A DNA stretch of 64,000 nucleotides from Hymenobacter negativus (GCF_017571495.1 NZ_JAGETZ010000017.1:1-64000); one strand, 5' to 3'; shown: positions 41,573 to 50,805, counted from the first letter of the stretch. Program-made: numbers and translations. Notes: generated from the letters alone by a model not told the origin.

Positions 41573-43402
41573 ATGCTGCCTGCCAACCGCAAAAAGTTAG
41601 CTGCCTTAGGTATTGTCCTGCTCCTGGCCGGGCTGGTACTGCTGCTGTGGTGGCGCCGCATGCCCGTGGATGTACCCGGTGTGGGCGTCATTCTCCCGCA
41701 CGATACTTACACGCCGCACCGCAATGCCTTCACGCCGACACGTGGCCGCATTTTCGACCGTCGCGACTCGGTGCTGGCCTACACGGGCCCGCGCTACCTG
41801 CTCGTGCTGCCGCACTGGGGCCGGCTCGATTCCACCCGCCTCAACCGCCTGCTGGGCTGGCCCGACAGTGCCTTTGAATACCGCAGCCGTGACCTGCGCC
41901 GCCGCGAGTTGCCCTTGCAGCTGGAGCTAACGGCTGCTGAATACAACATCCTGCGCCGCCACCGGAGCGAGTGGCCCAAGCTCACGCTGCGCGAATACAC
42001 GGCCCGCAACTATGCCACCCACGTGGCCGCGCCCGTGCTGGGCTACGCCTACGCCAATGCCCAGCCCTTTCTGTACCAGGCGCAGCGGCTGGCGCGGGGC
42101 CGATTCTATCGCCTGCGCAACGGCGGCCTCGAAACATACTACAACAGCCTGCTGAAAGGTAGCTTCGGAGCCTACCACCCGCTGCTCGACGTGCTGAATC
42201 AGCCCCACGGCACCTGGGCCACCGATACCATCTACCATGCGGGCCAGGACCTGCACCTCAGCCTCGACACCGAGTTGCAGGCCTACGCCGAGCGCATCAT
42301 GCGCGAGCGCAAGGGCTACATCGTGGCCCTCGACCCCGCCACCGGCGAAATTCTCTGCTACGTTTCGGCCCCGACCTACGACCCCGCCACCATCACCGCC
42401 CTCAGTCGGGGGCGTGAGCGGAGCGCCCTGCTACTCAGCGAAGACATGCCGCTGCTCAACCGCGCTGCCTTGCAAGCCAACCCGCCCGGCTCCGTATTCA
42501 AGCTGGTGAATGCGGCCGTGGCCCTGCAATTGGGCAGCATCACGGCCAAAACGGGTTTCCGTTGCGACCAGTCGCTCATCAACTGCGTGCACGAGCACCC
42601 CAAAGCCCGCAACCTCACCCAAGCCCTCAAATACAGCTGCAATCCCTACTTCTACCAGGTACTGCGCAAGCTGGTAAACGACGTGCCCGATACGCTGGTG
42701 CAGCCCGTGGATACCTGCGCCCAGCGCCACCAAAACCTGGCTGCCTGGACGCGCCACGTCAAGTCCTTCGGCCTCGACACGCTGCTGGGCGTCGACTTGC
42801 CGCAGGAGCGCCCCGGTTTCATCCCCACACCCGCCTACTACGACCGCCGCCGCGGCCGTTGCGGCTGGACCTACGGCAGCATCTATTCCCTGAGCATCGG
42901 CCAGGGCGAAATCAACCTTACCGGCCTGCAAATGGCCAACGTGCAGGCCATCATTGCCAACCGCGGCTACTATTATATCCCGCATTTCGTGCGCAGCGTG
43001 GGCACAAGTGGCCCGTTGGCCCGCTTCCGCGAGCAGCACCACACGCTGGTCGATAGCATCCATTTCGCGGAGCTCATCCCCGGCATGGTGGCCGCCCTGC
43101 GCCCCGGCGGCACCGCCTCTCTGGCCAACCTCGACGATGTAGGCATTAGCGTGGCCGGCAAAACCGGCACCGTGCAAAACGACGAAGGCGACGACCATGC
43201 CACCTTCGCCGGCTTCGCCCCAGCCGAGAAGCCCAAAATTGTGGTAGCCGTCTACATCGAAAACGCTGGTTTTGGCGGTCTCTCTGCCGCTCCTTGCGCC
43301 GCCCTGATTATGGAAAAATACCTGCGCGGCAAAGTCGCCAAAAAGCGTAAGCGCTGGGAAAACTGGCTCCGCTGCGGCGATTTGGCCGAGCAAGGGCACT
43401 GA
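41573..43402 (+). CDS. class B penicillin-binding protein (PBP2-type transpeptidase)
   Basis: 609 residues with one N-terminal membrane anchor (about 10-27). The non-catalytic linker starts with NAFTPTRGRIFDRRDSVLAY. The transpeptidase domain holds all three penicillin-binding motifs: SVFK (Ser307, Lys310, within NPPGSVFKLVN), SCN (355-357, KYSCNPYF) and KTG (530-532, AGKTGTVQN). It cross-links peptidoglycan stem peptides in the periplasm. Here it stands alone with dapF downstream; mreBCD and rodA, its usual neighbours, are absent, so it could be the main PBP2 or a second paralogue. The C-terminus is short and basic. Confidence 0.9.
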   Translation: MLPANRKKLAALGIVLLLAGLVLLLWWRRMPVDVPGVGVILPHDTYTPHRNAFTPTRGRIFDRRDSVLAYTGPRYLLVLPHWGRLDSTRLNRLLGWPDSAFEYRSRDLRRRELPLQLELTAAEYNILRRHRSEWPKLTLREYTARNYATHVAAPVLGYAYANAQPFLYQAQRLARGRFYRLRNGGLETYYNSLLKGSFGAYHPLLDVLNQPHGTWATDTIYHAGQDLHLSLDTELQAYAERIMRERKGYIVALDPATGEILCYVSAPTYDPATITALSRGRERSALLLSEDMPLLNRAALQANPPGSVFKLVNAAVALQLGSITAKTGFRCDQSLINCVHEHPKARNLTQALKYSCNPYFYQVLRKLVNDVPDTLVQPVDTCAQRHQNLAAWTRHVKSFGLDTLLGVDLPQERPGFIPTPAYYDRRRGRCGWTYGSIYSLSIGQGEINLTGLQMANVQAIIANRGYYYIPHFVRSVGTSGPLARFREQHHTLVDSIHFAELIPGMVAALRPGGTASLANLDDVGISVAGKTGTVQNDEGDDHATFAGFAPAEKPKIVVAVYIENAGFGGLSAAPCAALIMEKYLRGKVAKKRKRWENWLRCGDLAEQGH

Positions 43403-43439
43403 GGAACGAAATGCCGACGCGGCGGTTTTCGATGAACGT

Positions 43440-43447
43440 TACTTTTG
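43440..43447 (+). promoter_or_regulatory. -7 box directly before dapF
   Basis: TACTTTTG fits TAnnTTTG and is followed by four bases (CACC) and the dapF ATG, again predicting a leaderless transcript. Confidence 0.5.
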
Positions 43448-43451
43448 CACC

Positions 43452-44249
43452 ATGCAATTTCACAAATACCAGGGTACGGGCAACGACTTCGTCATGATTG
43501 ACGACCGCGCCCGCGGCTTCGACGAAACCGACCAGCCGCTCATTGCCCGCCTTTGCGACCGCCGCTTTGGCATCGGCGCCGACGGCCTCATCCTGCTGCG
43601 CAATAAGCCCGATTTCGACTTCGAGATGGTGTATTTCAACGCCGACGGGCGGCCCAGCTCCATGTGCGGCAACGGCGGCCGTTGTACCGTGGCCTTCGCC
43701 AAATACCTCGGCCTCATCGGTGACCAAACCCGTTTTCTCGCCATCGACGGCCCCCACGATGCCCGCGTAGAGCCCGACGGCACCGTGCGCCTCAAAATGA
43801 TTGACGTGAATGCGCCCATCGAAGCCGAAGTAGGGGAGGAGGACGTATTCCTGCACACCGGCTCGCCTCATCACATCCACTTCCTCGACCCTGCCGAGTC
43901 GCCCAGCCTGGCCGAGTTCGACGTGTACGGCACCGGCCACGACATCCGCTACGACCAGGCCTACGACCCCGCCGGCACCAACGTCAACTTCGTCGAAATC
44001 CCCGCCGACCCCGCCCACGCCTGGCCCGTCCGCACCTACGAGCGCGGCGTCGAAAACGAAACCCTGAGCTGCGGCACTGGCGTCACGGCCGTCGCCCTGG
44101 CCGCCTCGCAGCGCGGCGCGGTATCGCCCGTGCGCCTGCAAACCATGGGTGGCGAGCTGCAAGTAAGCTTCGACCAGCAGGCTGACGGCAGCTTCACCAA
44201 TGTGTGGCTGAGTGGCCCGGCTACGCGCGTATTTGGCGGTGAGCTGTAA
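43452..44249 (+). CDS. dapF: diaminopimelate epimerase
   Basis: 265 residues. Converts LL- to meso-diaminopimelate for lysine and peptidoglycan synthesis without a cofactor. The two catalytic cysteines lie in SSMCGNGGRC and LSCGTGVTA. The N-terminus FHKYQGTGNDFVMIDDR and the CDRRFGIGADGLILL stretch are diagnostic. Its position after a PBP2-type gene puts two peptidoglycan genes together, though a separate promoter seems to serve each. A strong terminator follows. Confidence 0.96.
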   Translation: MQFHKYQGTGNDFVMIDDRARGFDETDQPLIARLCDRRFGIGADGLILLRNKPDFDFEMVYFNADGRPSSMCGNGGRCTVAFAKYLGLIGDQTRFLAIDGPHDARVEPDGTVRLKMIDVNAPIEAEVGEEDVFLHTGSPHHIHFLDPAESPSLAEFDVYGTGHDIRYDQAYDPAGTNVNFVEIPADPAHAWPVRTYERGVENETLSCGTGVTAVALAASQRGAVSPVRLQTMGGELQVSFDQQADGSFTNVWLSGPATRVFGGEL

Positions 44250-44298
44250 CCTCATCTCCTGGCCAGAGGCCGGACCTGCTACTGTAGAGATGAAACAA

Positions 44299-44330
44299 AA
44301 AAAGGCCACTGCAAACGCAGCGGCCTTTTT
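44299..44330. terminator. terminator after dapF
   Basis: AAAGGCC-A-CTGC pairs with GCAG-C-GGCCTTT around AAAC, followed by a T-run; an A-tract precedes it, so it can work for the convergent gene ending at 44391 too. Confidence 0.88.
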
Positions 44331-44390
44331 GCTTGATTTAAGTCGTCTAATTTGAACCAATGCCTCCGCTCCCAAAAGAGAGGGAGTAGG

Positions 44391-45071
44391 TTACTTCGCC
44401 AGCAGCTTCAGCAGCTCCTGTGCTGCGGGCTCTGATGAGGCCGGATTCTGGCCCGTAATCAGGTTGCCGGCCGATACCACGTAAGGCTGCCAGTCGGCGC
44501 CCTTCGAGTAGTTGCCGCCGTTTTCCTTCAGCATGTCTTCTACCAGAAAGGGCACCACGTTGGTTAGCTGCACCGCTTCCTCTTCGGTATTGGTGAAGCC
44601 GGCTACTGCCTTGCCCCGCACCAGCGGCTCGCCGTTGGCCGCCTTCACGTGGCGGAGCACACCGGGAGCGTGGCACACCAGCGCCAGCGGCTTGCCGGCA
44701 GCGTAAGTGGTTTCGATGAGGGCAATCGACTTTTGGTCTTCGGCCAAATCCCACAGCGGGCCGTGGCCGCCAGGGTAAAACACGGCATCAAAATCCTCGG
44801 CTTTGATGGTATCGAGCGTCACGGTATTAGCCAAGGCCTTTTGAGCGGCCGGGTCTTGCTTGAATCGCTCGGTAGCTTCGGTCTGGGCACCAGGCTCGTC
44901 GCTTTTGGGGTCGAGGGGCGGCTGGCCGCCTTTGGGCGAGGCCAGGGTGATGTCAGCCCCAGCATCAACGAAAGCATAGTAGGGCGCGGCGAACTCCTCC
45001 AGCCAGAAACCGGTCTTGTGGCCGGTGTTGCCGAGTTGGTCGTGCGAGGTCAGAATCATGGCAATTTTCAT
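44391..45071 (-). CDS. DJ-1/PfpI family protein (Hsp31-like)
   Basis: 226 residues. The nucleophile elbow ALVCHAPGVL carries the conserved cysteine, preceded by the FYPGGHGPLWDLAED loop that contributes the acidic partner and oxyanion region. The N-terminal LTSHDQLGNTGHKTGFWLEE matches the Hsp31/glyoxalase-III-type subgroup. Such proteins detoxify methylglyoxal or protect proteins under stress. It is the most distal of four minus-strand genes with ohrR, ohr and an MDR reductase, all stress-related. Confidence 0.88.
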   Translation of the reverse strand: MKIAMILTSHDQLGNTGHKTGFWLEEFAAPYYAFVDAGADITLASPKGGQPPLDPKSDEPGAQTEATERFKQDPAAQKALANTVTLDTIKAEDFDAVFYPGGHGPLWDLAEDQKSIALIETTYAAGKPLALVCHAPGVLRHVKAANGEPLVRGKAVAGFTNTEEEAVQLTNVVPFLVEDMLKENGGNYSKGADWQPYVVSAGNLITGQNPASSEPAAQELLKLLAK

Positions 45072-45172
45072 GGGGCAATAGAATAAGTGGGAAGTAAGGG
45101 CAGGTTGTACCCGCCCGTCATTTAAATGGAATCGGTGGTTTTGAGCGAAGGATGGGCGAGTGCAACCCGCGC

Positions 45173-46171
45173 CTAGGCCACTTTCACCACGGCCTTACCG
45201 GTGTTCTCACCGGCAAACAGGCCCAGGAAAGCCGCTGGAATCTGGTCGAAGCCTTCGGTGATGGTTTCCTCGCCTTTCAGCTTGCCAGCGGCATACCACT
45301 CAGTTAGCTTGGCCACGCCTTCGGGCCAGCGGCTGTGGTAGTCGCTCACGATGAAGCCCTGCAGCTTGGTGCTCGTCTTGAGGAGCTTGCCTTCGGGGCG
45401 CGGGCCGGTGGGCGTTTCGGTCACGTTGTAAGTCGAAATCTGGCCGCAGAGGGCAATGCGGGCGTGCTTGTTCAGCAAGTCGTACACGGCATCGGTGATG
45501 GCGCCGCCCACGTTGTCGAAGTAGCAGTCCACGCCGTTGGGCGCGGCATTGGCCAGCGCCTGGGCAATGTCCGGCGTGGTTTTGTAGTTGATGGCCTCAT
45601 CGAAACCCAGGGCTTTGAGGTGGGCCACTTTCTCGTCGGAGCCAGCCGTGCCAACCACTCGGCAACCCTGGATTTTGGCCAGCTGGCCCACAAGCAGGCC
45701 CACCGCACCGGCTGCGCCCGATACCACCACCGTTTCGCCCGCCTTGGGTTGGCAGATATCAAGCAGCCCGAAGTAGGCCGTGAGGCCAGGCATACCCAGC
45801 AACCCCAGGAAGTAGCTGGCCGGGGCCTTGTCCACGGGCACGGGGTTCAGCGTTTTGGCATCGGCCACGCTGAATTCCTGCCACGGCAGGTTGCCAACCA
45901 CAGTGCTGCCTACAGGCAGGGCGGCACTTTGACTTTCAATGACTTCGGCCACCACGCCGCCCGCAATTGGCTGGCCCACTTCAAAGGGGGCTATGTACGA
46001 TTTGGCGGCACTCATCCGGCCACGCATGTAGGGGTCGACGGATACATACAGCGTTTTCAGCAGCACCTGTCCCTCAGTGGGGGCAGAAATCTCGCGGGTT
46101 TCGAACTGGAACTGGGCTGCGGTAGGCGCCCCTTGGGGGCGGCTGGCGAGCAAAATGGCTTGCGATTTCAT
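45173..46171 (-). CDS. zinc-independent MDR family NADP-dependent oxidoreductase
   Basis: 332 residues of the leukotriene B4 12-hydroxydehydrogenase/CurA-like class. TLYVSVDPYMRGRMS, LLGMPGLTAYFGLL and the NADPH motif VVSGAAGAVGLLVGQLAK are diagnostic; zinc-ligand residues of alcohol dehydrogenases are absent. These enzymes reduce alpha,beta-unsaturated ketones and aldehydes, for example products of lipid peroxidation, which suits its place next to ohr. ATG at 46171 (MKSQAILLASRPQG) is preferred to one 12 bases upstream. Confidence 0.9.
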   Translation of the reverse strand: MKSQAILLASRPQGAPTAAQFQFETREISAPTEGQVLLKTLYVSVDPYMRGRMSAAKSYIAPFEVGQPIAGGVVAEVIESQSAALPVGSTVVGNLPWQEFSVADAKTLNPVPVDKAPASYFLGLLGMPGLTAYFGLLDICQPKAGETVVVSGAAGAVGLLVGQLAKIQGCRVVGTAGSDEKVAHLKALGFDEAINYKTTPDIAQALANAAPNGVDCYFDNVGGAITDAVYDLLNKHARIALCGQISTYNVTETPTGPRPEGKLLKTSTKLQGFIVSDYHSRWPEGVAKLTEWYAAGKLKGEETITEGFDQIPAAFLGLFAGENTGKAVVKVA

Positions 46172-46196
46172 AGGCTGTAGCACTGGATTGGAAATA

Positions 46197-46235
46197 AAAA
46201 TAGCCGTGCCCTAGCAGCGCCGGCACGGCTATTTT
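46197..46235 (-). terminator. terminator after ohr
   Basis: AAAATAGCCGTGCC (46197-46210) pairs with GGCACGGCTATTTT (46222-46235). On the minus strand it ends in T residues just after the ohr stop at 46266. Confidence 0.85.
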
Positions 46236-46265
46236 GGGGTGGCGGCGTGGCAGCCGCGGCAGCAA

Positions 46266-46700
46266 CTAGGCGTTGGTCGTGGTGCTCAGGGTCACCTCGA
46301 TGTTTCCTTTGGTGGCGCGCGAGTACGGGCAGATGCCGTGCGCAGCTTCTACCAATTCTTCGGCCTGCTTCTGCTCCACGCCGGGAATGTTGACGTGCAA
46401 ATCGGCCGATATGCCATAGCCGCCATCTTCCGCTTTGCCGAAGCCGATGAAGGCTTCCACGGTCACATTTTCCAGCTTCACTTTGGCCTGGCGGGCCGCA
46501 ACTCCCAGCGCACCCTCAAAGCAAGCGGCGTAGCCGGCGGCAAACAGCTGCTCGGGGTTGGTAGCGCCGGGTTTGCCGGGGCCGCCCATCTCCTTGGGCG
46601 TGCTCAGGTCGATGTCGAGCACGTTGTTATTGGTGGTTACGTGGCCGTCGCGGCCGCCTTTGGCCAAAGCCTGGGCGGTGAAGATTTTTTCGATTTTCAT
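46266..46700 (-). CDS. ohr: organic hydroperoxide resistance protein (Ohr)
   Basis: 144 residues. The OsmC/Ohr fold reduces organic peroxides with two cysteines: NPEQLFAAGYAACFEGAL (peroxidatic Cys) and HGICPYSRATKGNIEV (resolving Cys). The arginine of the active site is probably in the SRAT segment region or near the N-terminal GGRDG. It lies directly downstream of the MarR-type regulator gene on the same strand (42-base gap), the standard ohrR-ohr arrangement. Confidence 0.94.
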   Translation of the reverse strand: MKIEKIFTAQALAKGGRDGHVTTNNNVLDIDLSTPKEMGGPGKPGATNPEQLFAAGYAACFEGALGVAARQAKVKLENVTVEAFIGFGKAEDGGYGISADLHVNIPGVEQKQAEELVEAAHGICPYSRATKGNIEVTLSTTTNA

Positions 46701-46742
46701 TGGAATGGGTAAGTGAATTGGGTAAGAAAAAAGTGCTGGCGA

Positions 46743-47195
46743 CTAAGCCAGCTGGGTAAGCAAGTGCGTGAGGTGAACCCGCAGGGCCATTATTTCAGCT
46801 TCTGACATCTGCATCTTATCGAGCATCTGCTCCGGAATCGGGCCAGCCTGCGCCTCCAGGGCTCGTCCGGCGGGCAATAGCTCGATGATGACGGAACGCT
46901 CGTCGCGCGGGTCGCGGCGGCGGCTGAGCCACTGCTTCTGCTCCATGCGCTTGAGCAGTGGGGTGAGTGTGCCCGAATCCAGCAGCAGCTTTTCGCCCAA
47001 CTCTTTCACTGTAAGCTGCCCATGCTCCCACAGCAGCAGAAACACGAGGTACTGCGGGTAGGTGAGGTCAAGGGCTTGCAGCAGCGGCTGATACGTTTTG
47101 GTAATCAGCCGCGACACGGCATAAAACGGAAAGCAAATCTGGCTTTCCAGCTTCAGCAGGGAGTTCTTGGCGGGTTGGGTTGGGGTCGTTGCCAT
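46743..47195 (-). CDS. ohrR: MarR family regulator, OhrR-like
   Basis: 149 residues. The peroxide-sensing cysteine is visible near the N-terminus (ESQICFPFYAVSRLITKTYQ), as in OhrR. The winged helix covers LTYPQYLVFLLLWEHGQLTV, GEKLLLDSGTLTPLLKRME and the wing RRRDPRDERSVIIEL. OhrR represses ohr until its cysteine is oxidised by organic hydroperoxides. ATG at 47195 gives the proper N-terminus. A TACCTTTG box on the minus strand (47212-47205) lies 10 bases upstream of this start. Confidence 0.92.
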   Translation of the reverse strand: MATTPTQPAKNSLLKLESQICFPFYAVSRLITKTYQPLLQALDLTYPQYLVFLLLWEHGQLTVKELGEKLLLDSGTLTPLLKRMEQKQWLSRRRDPRDERSVIIELLPAGRALEAQAGPIPEQMLDKMQMSEAEIMALRVHLTHLLTQLA

Positions 47196-47204
47196 GTGGG
47201 TTCG

Positions 47205-47260
47205 CAAAGGTAAACGCAGAATGGTTGTGTAATGCTTGATTGTGTACAATTAATTTTTTG
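47205..47260 (-). promoter_or_regulatory. ohrR promoter and candidate OhrR operator
   Basis: On the minus strand TACCTTTG occupies 47212-47205. Upstream, 47239-47250 is an inverted repeat ATTGT-GT-ACAAT followed by TAATTTTTT; TACAATTAATT resembles the AT-rich inverted repeats bound by OhrR proteins. Autoregulation of the ohrR-ohr operon is inferred. Confidence 0.5.
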
Positions 47261-47471
47261 TTCTAGCGTGATATTTCGCTTCTGCCCTTACTCATCTGAG
47301 CAAGGAAGCAGGGGTGAAGTATCTATGGCATAAGCTGTAGCCTGCGCATTATGCACATCGTTGCATGGTTCCGGCACGAATCAAATCATTCGCAACAAAA
47401 ACCGTCTTCACGAACTGGTGCCTAGAGGGGGCAGGGGGGGTAGAAACGCAGAGGACGACCCAGCAAAAAGC

Positions 47472-47479
47472 TACCTTTG
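47472..47479 (+). promoter_or_regulatory. -7 box before the GNAT gene
   Basis: TACCTTTG is followed by seven bases and the ATG at 47487, predicting a leader of at most a few bases. Confidence 0.5.
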
Positions 47480-47486
47480 CCCCTCC

Positions 47487-48008
47487 ATGCACCTGCGCGC
47501 GCTCGAACCCGACGACCTCGAATTTCTCTATGCTCTTGAAAACGACCCGGACATTTGGGGCGTTTCCGACACCCTGGCACCGGTGTCGCGGCATGCCCTG
47601 CGTGAGTACTTGGAGCATGCGTCTGCGGATTTCTACGTAGTGCGACAGTTGAGGCTAGTGGTTACTACTGAAATTAGCGGCCCACCGGTAGGCGTCGTCG
47701 ACCTGTTTGACTTCGAACCGCTGCATCAACGGGCTGGTGTTGGTATCACTATTCTGGCAAAAGAGCGGAAAAAAGGCTACGCCCAACAGGCCTTGGATTT
47801 GCTAAAAAACCACGCCCGGAATGCCTTGCGACTGCACCAGATTTACGCTACCGTAGGCGCCGATAACCTGGCTAGCATGAGGCTTTTTGAAGCTGCCGGG
47901 TTTCGAAAAATCGGCACTCGACTAGCGTGGCTGCGCACCCCTTCCGGCTGGCAAGATGTTGTGGAATGGCAGTGCTTTTTGGCCAGCCCGGACGACATCA
48001 GAGAATAG
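47487..48008 (+). CDS. GNAT family N-acetyltransferase
   Basis: 173 residues. The N-terminal MHLRALEPDDLEFLYALEND and the acetyl-CoA-binding segment VGITILAKERKKGYAQQALD followed by HQIYATVGADNLASMRLFEA give the RimJ/SpeG-like acetyltransferase fold. The C-terminal EAAGFRKIGT is typical of the family. The substrate could be a polyamine or a protein N-terminus; it cannot be decided. ATG at 47487 is preferred because upstream residues are not conserved-looking and a promoter box lies in between. Confidence 0.85.
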   Translation: MHLRALEPDDLEFLYALENDPDIWGVSDTLAPVSRHALREYLEHASADFYVVRQLRLVVTTEISGPPVGVVDLFDFEPLHQRAGVGITILAKERKKGYAQQALDLLKNHARNALRLHQIYATVGADNLASMRLFEAAGFRKIGTRLAWLRTPSGWQDVVEWQCFLASPDDIRE

Positions 48009-48177
48009 GCTTAGCCGTATATCCTGTTGATAGCGTGAAGAATCGGTGAGCTTTTAGTATTGTAAGCTGGGCTATATCCTTTGGCCCAGGGCCTTCGTAT
48101 AGGGTAGCAAGCGGCCCGGCCTGGCAGGTACAGCATCCTGTGGCGCGGCGCGAAACTCCTTTTTCCTGCTACTTTTC

Positions 48178-49479
48178 ATGCCACCTTCTTCGACGGTGGA
48201 AGCGCCCTTGCGTGCCTCCGCCACCGCTGCCCGGCCCAGCGATTCAGCCGCCGAAACTCCTGCCTCTTACACCCTGCCCGACCTGGTTTGCTTCGCACAC
48301 CTGCATTGGGACTTTGTATGGCAGCGCCCGCAGCATTTGCTGTCGCGTTTTGCCCAGCACGGCCGGGTTTTTTACGTTGAAGACGCCTTCTACCACAACG
48401 ACGACCTGATTGAGCCGCACGTCGAAATTAAAGACCGCAATAATGGTGTGAAAGTGGTGGTGGTGCACCTGCCCCAGCGCCTGCGCCACGATGAAAATGC
48501 CGCCGACCAGGCTCAGTTCGAAACCTTAAGCCATTATTTCAACGAACAAGGCGTTACCAACTACATTTTCTGGTACTACACGCCGATGGCCCTCGGCAAG
48601 TCGCGCCAGTTCACGCCCAAGCTCACCGTGTACGACTGCATGGATGAGTTGGCTGCATTCAAATTCGCTCCGCCCGAACTGCGCAACCGCGAGCAGGAGT
48701 TGTTCGGCAAGGCCGACCTCGTATTCACCGGCGGCCACACGCTCTACGAATCCAAGCGCGAGCAGCACCCCGATGCCCATCCCTTCCCGAGCAGCATCGA
48801 CAAAGCCCACTTTGGCCTGGCCCGCGGCCCGCTGGCCGAGCCCGCCGACCAGGCAGGCATTGCGCACCCACGCATCGGCTTCTTCGGAGTGGTAGACGAG
48901 CGGCTGGACATTGAGTTGCTGCGTGAACTGTCGCAGCAGCATCCGGAGTGGCAGTTTGTCATCATCGGGCCGGTGGTGAAGATTGACCCGGCCATTTTGC
49001 CCCGCACGCCTAACGTGCATTACCTCGGCGGTAAGGACTACAAGGAACTGCCTTCATATTTAAAAGGTTGGGAGGTGGCAACGCTGCTTTTCGCCGACAA
49101 CGAAAGCACCAAGTTTATCTCGCCAACTAAAACGCCCGAGTACCTCGCCGCCGGCAACCCCGTGGTGAGCACACCCATCCGCGACGTGGTGCGCCCCTAC
49201 GGCGATTTGAACCTCGTCCAGATTGCTGACAATGCCGTTGATTTCGGCAAGGCCATCTCAAAGGCCCTCACCCAGCGCGAAGATGCCGACTGGCGTCAGC
49301 GCACCGATGATTACCTGGCCACCATCTCGTGGGACCAGACCTGGCAGCAAATGGTGGACCTGATGCAAACCCGTCTCGCCGCCAAAAAAGTGGACGCCGC
49401 CACTACCACCCACGACAGCCAGCCGCGCATGGCCACCAAAGTGTCGGAAGTAACCCTGCCGCCTATTGCGGCGAGCTAA
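48178..49479 (+). CDS. GT-B fold glycosyltransferase
   Basis: 433 residues. After a disordered Ala/Pro/Ser-rich stretch of about 30 residues, LVCFAHLHWDFVWQRPQHLL opens a GT-B glycosyltransferase. The C-terminal half has IGFFGVVDERLDIELL, VHYLGGKDYKELPSYLKGWE and the nucleotide-sugar region SPTKTPEYLAAGNPVVSTPI. The family is close to GT4 enzymes found next to UDP-galactopyranose mutase, as here (glf at 49627). A role in transferring galactofuranose or a neighbouring sugar into cell-surface glycan is inferred. No membrane segment is seen. Confidence 0.85.
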   Translation: MPPSSTVEAPLRASATAARPSDSAAETPASYTLPDLVCFAHLHWDFVWQRPQHLLSRFAQHGRVFYVEDAFYHNDDLIEPHVEIKDRNNGVKVVVVHLPQRLRHDENAADQAQFETLSHYFNEQGVTNYIFWYYTPMALGKSRQFTPKLTVYDCMDELAAFKFAPPELRNREQELFGKADLVFTGGHTLYESKREQHPDAHPFPSSIDKAHFGLARGPLAEPADQAGIAHPRIGFFGVVDERLDIELLRELSQQHPEWQFVIIGPVVKIDPAILPRTPNVHYLGGKDYKELPSYLKGWEVATLLFADNESTKFISPTKTPEYLAAGNPVVSTPIRDVVRPYGDLNLVQIADNAVDFGKAISKALTQREDADWRQRTDDYLATISWDQTWQQMVDLMQTRLAAKKVDAATTTHDSQPRMATKVSEVTLPPIAAS

Positions 49480-49626
49480 AATCAGCTGCGCAAACAGCAC
49501 CAAGTAGTCGGCATGCGGAGGACGCTAATAAATCCTGTCTCCGCCTTTTGCAGCTGCTTGCTGAATAACAAATAATTACTACGAATCAACACGTCCCTCC
49601 CTTACACATTTCCATACCCCTGCACT

Positions 49627-50805
49627 ATGTTCGACTACCTCATCGTTGGGGCCGGTTTCGCCGGCAGCGTGCTCGCCGAACGGCTAGCCACCCGCAGCAA
49701 CAAAAAAGTCCTCGTTATTGACAAGCGTAGCCACATTGGGGGCAATGCGTACGACCATTACAACGAAGAAGGCATTCTGGTGCATAAGTATGGTCCGCAC
49801 ATCTTCCATACCAATTCGAAGGATGTATTTGACTATCTGGGCAACTTCACCGACTGGCGTCCTTACGAGCACCGCGTGCTTGCTTCGGTCGACGGCCAGC
49901 ACGTGCCGATGCCCATCAATCTGGATACCATCAACAAGCTTTACGGCCTGAACCTAACCAGCTTCGAGGTCGAAGAATTCTTCGCTTCGGTAGCCGAGTC
50001 GGTGCCTGTCATCAAAACGTCGGAAGATGTAGTGGTAAGCAAAGTTGGCCGCGAGCTGTACAATAAATTCTTCAAGAATTACACCAACAAGCAGTGGGGC
50101 CTGGACCCCTCGCAACTGGATAAGTCGGTGACCTCGCGTGTGCCCACCCGTACCAACCGCGACGACCGGTATTTCACCGATACCTACCAGGCTATGCCCC
50201 TGCACGGCTACACCCGAATGTTTGAGAACATGCTCAACCACCCAAATATCAAGGTGATGCTGAACACGGACTACCACGAGGTAATCGACTTCATTCCTTT
50301 CAAGGAAATGATTTTCACAGGCCCGGTAGATGAATATTTCGACTACAAGTTCGGTAAGCTGCCCTACCGCTCGCTGGAGTTCAAGCACGAAACCCTGAAC
50401 AAGGAGAAGCACCTTGCTGCACCCGTGGTGAACTACCCTAACGAGCATCCTTACACCCGCATCACCGAGTTTAAGGCCCTCACCGGTCAGGACCACCCTA
50501 AAACGGCCATCGTGTACGAGTATCCTCAAGCCGAGGGCGACCCGTACTACCCCATCCCGATGCCCGAAAACGCCGAGTTGTACAACAAGTACAAGAAGCT
50601 AGCCGATGAGACGCCCAACGTTCACTTCGTGGGTCGCCTGGCTACCTACAAGTACTACAACATGGACCAAGTAGTGGCCCAAGCCCTGACGCTCTATAAG
50701 AAGCTGACGGAAAAAGAGAATGCCAGCAAGCCAGTGCTTCCCGCAATTTCGGGTAGCACCGCGCTGGTAGAGAAGCTGATTAGCCGCTCGCCGAAGCAGG
50801 AGTAG
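49627..50805 (+). CDS. glf: UDP-galactopyranose mutase
   Basis: 392 residues. Converts UDP-galactopyranose to UDP-galactofuranose using reduced FAD. The FAD-binding motif LIVGAGFAGSVLAERLA is at the N-terminus, followed by IGGNAYDHYNEEGILVHKYG, PHIFHTNSKDVFDYL, RVPTRTNRDDRYF and the C-terminal GRLATYKYYNMDQVVAQAL. It follows the glycosyltransferase gene by 147 bases and ends in a repeat-rich region with a terminator. Confidence 0.96.
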   Translation: MFDYLIVGAGFAGSVLAERLATRSNKKVLVIDKRSHIGGNAYDHYNEEGILVHKYGPHIFHTNSKDVFDYLGNFTDWRPYEHRVLASVDGQHVPMPINLDTINKLYGLNLTSFEVEEFFASVAESVPVIKTSEDVVVSKVGRELYNKFFKNYTNKQWGLDPSQLDKSVTSRVPTRTNRDDRYFTDTYQAMPLHGYTRMFENMLNHPNIKVMLNTDYHEVIDFIPFKEMIFTGPVDEYFDYKFGKLPYRSLEFKHETLNKEKHLAAPVVNYPNEHPYTRITEFKALTGQDHPKTAIVYEYPQAEGDPYYPIPMPENAELYNKYKKLADETPNVHFVGRLATYKYYNMDQVVAQALTLYKKLTEKENASKPVLPAISGSTALVEKLISRSPKQE

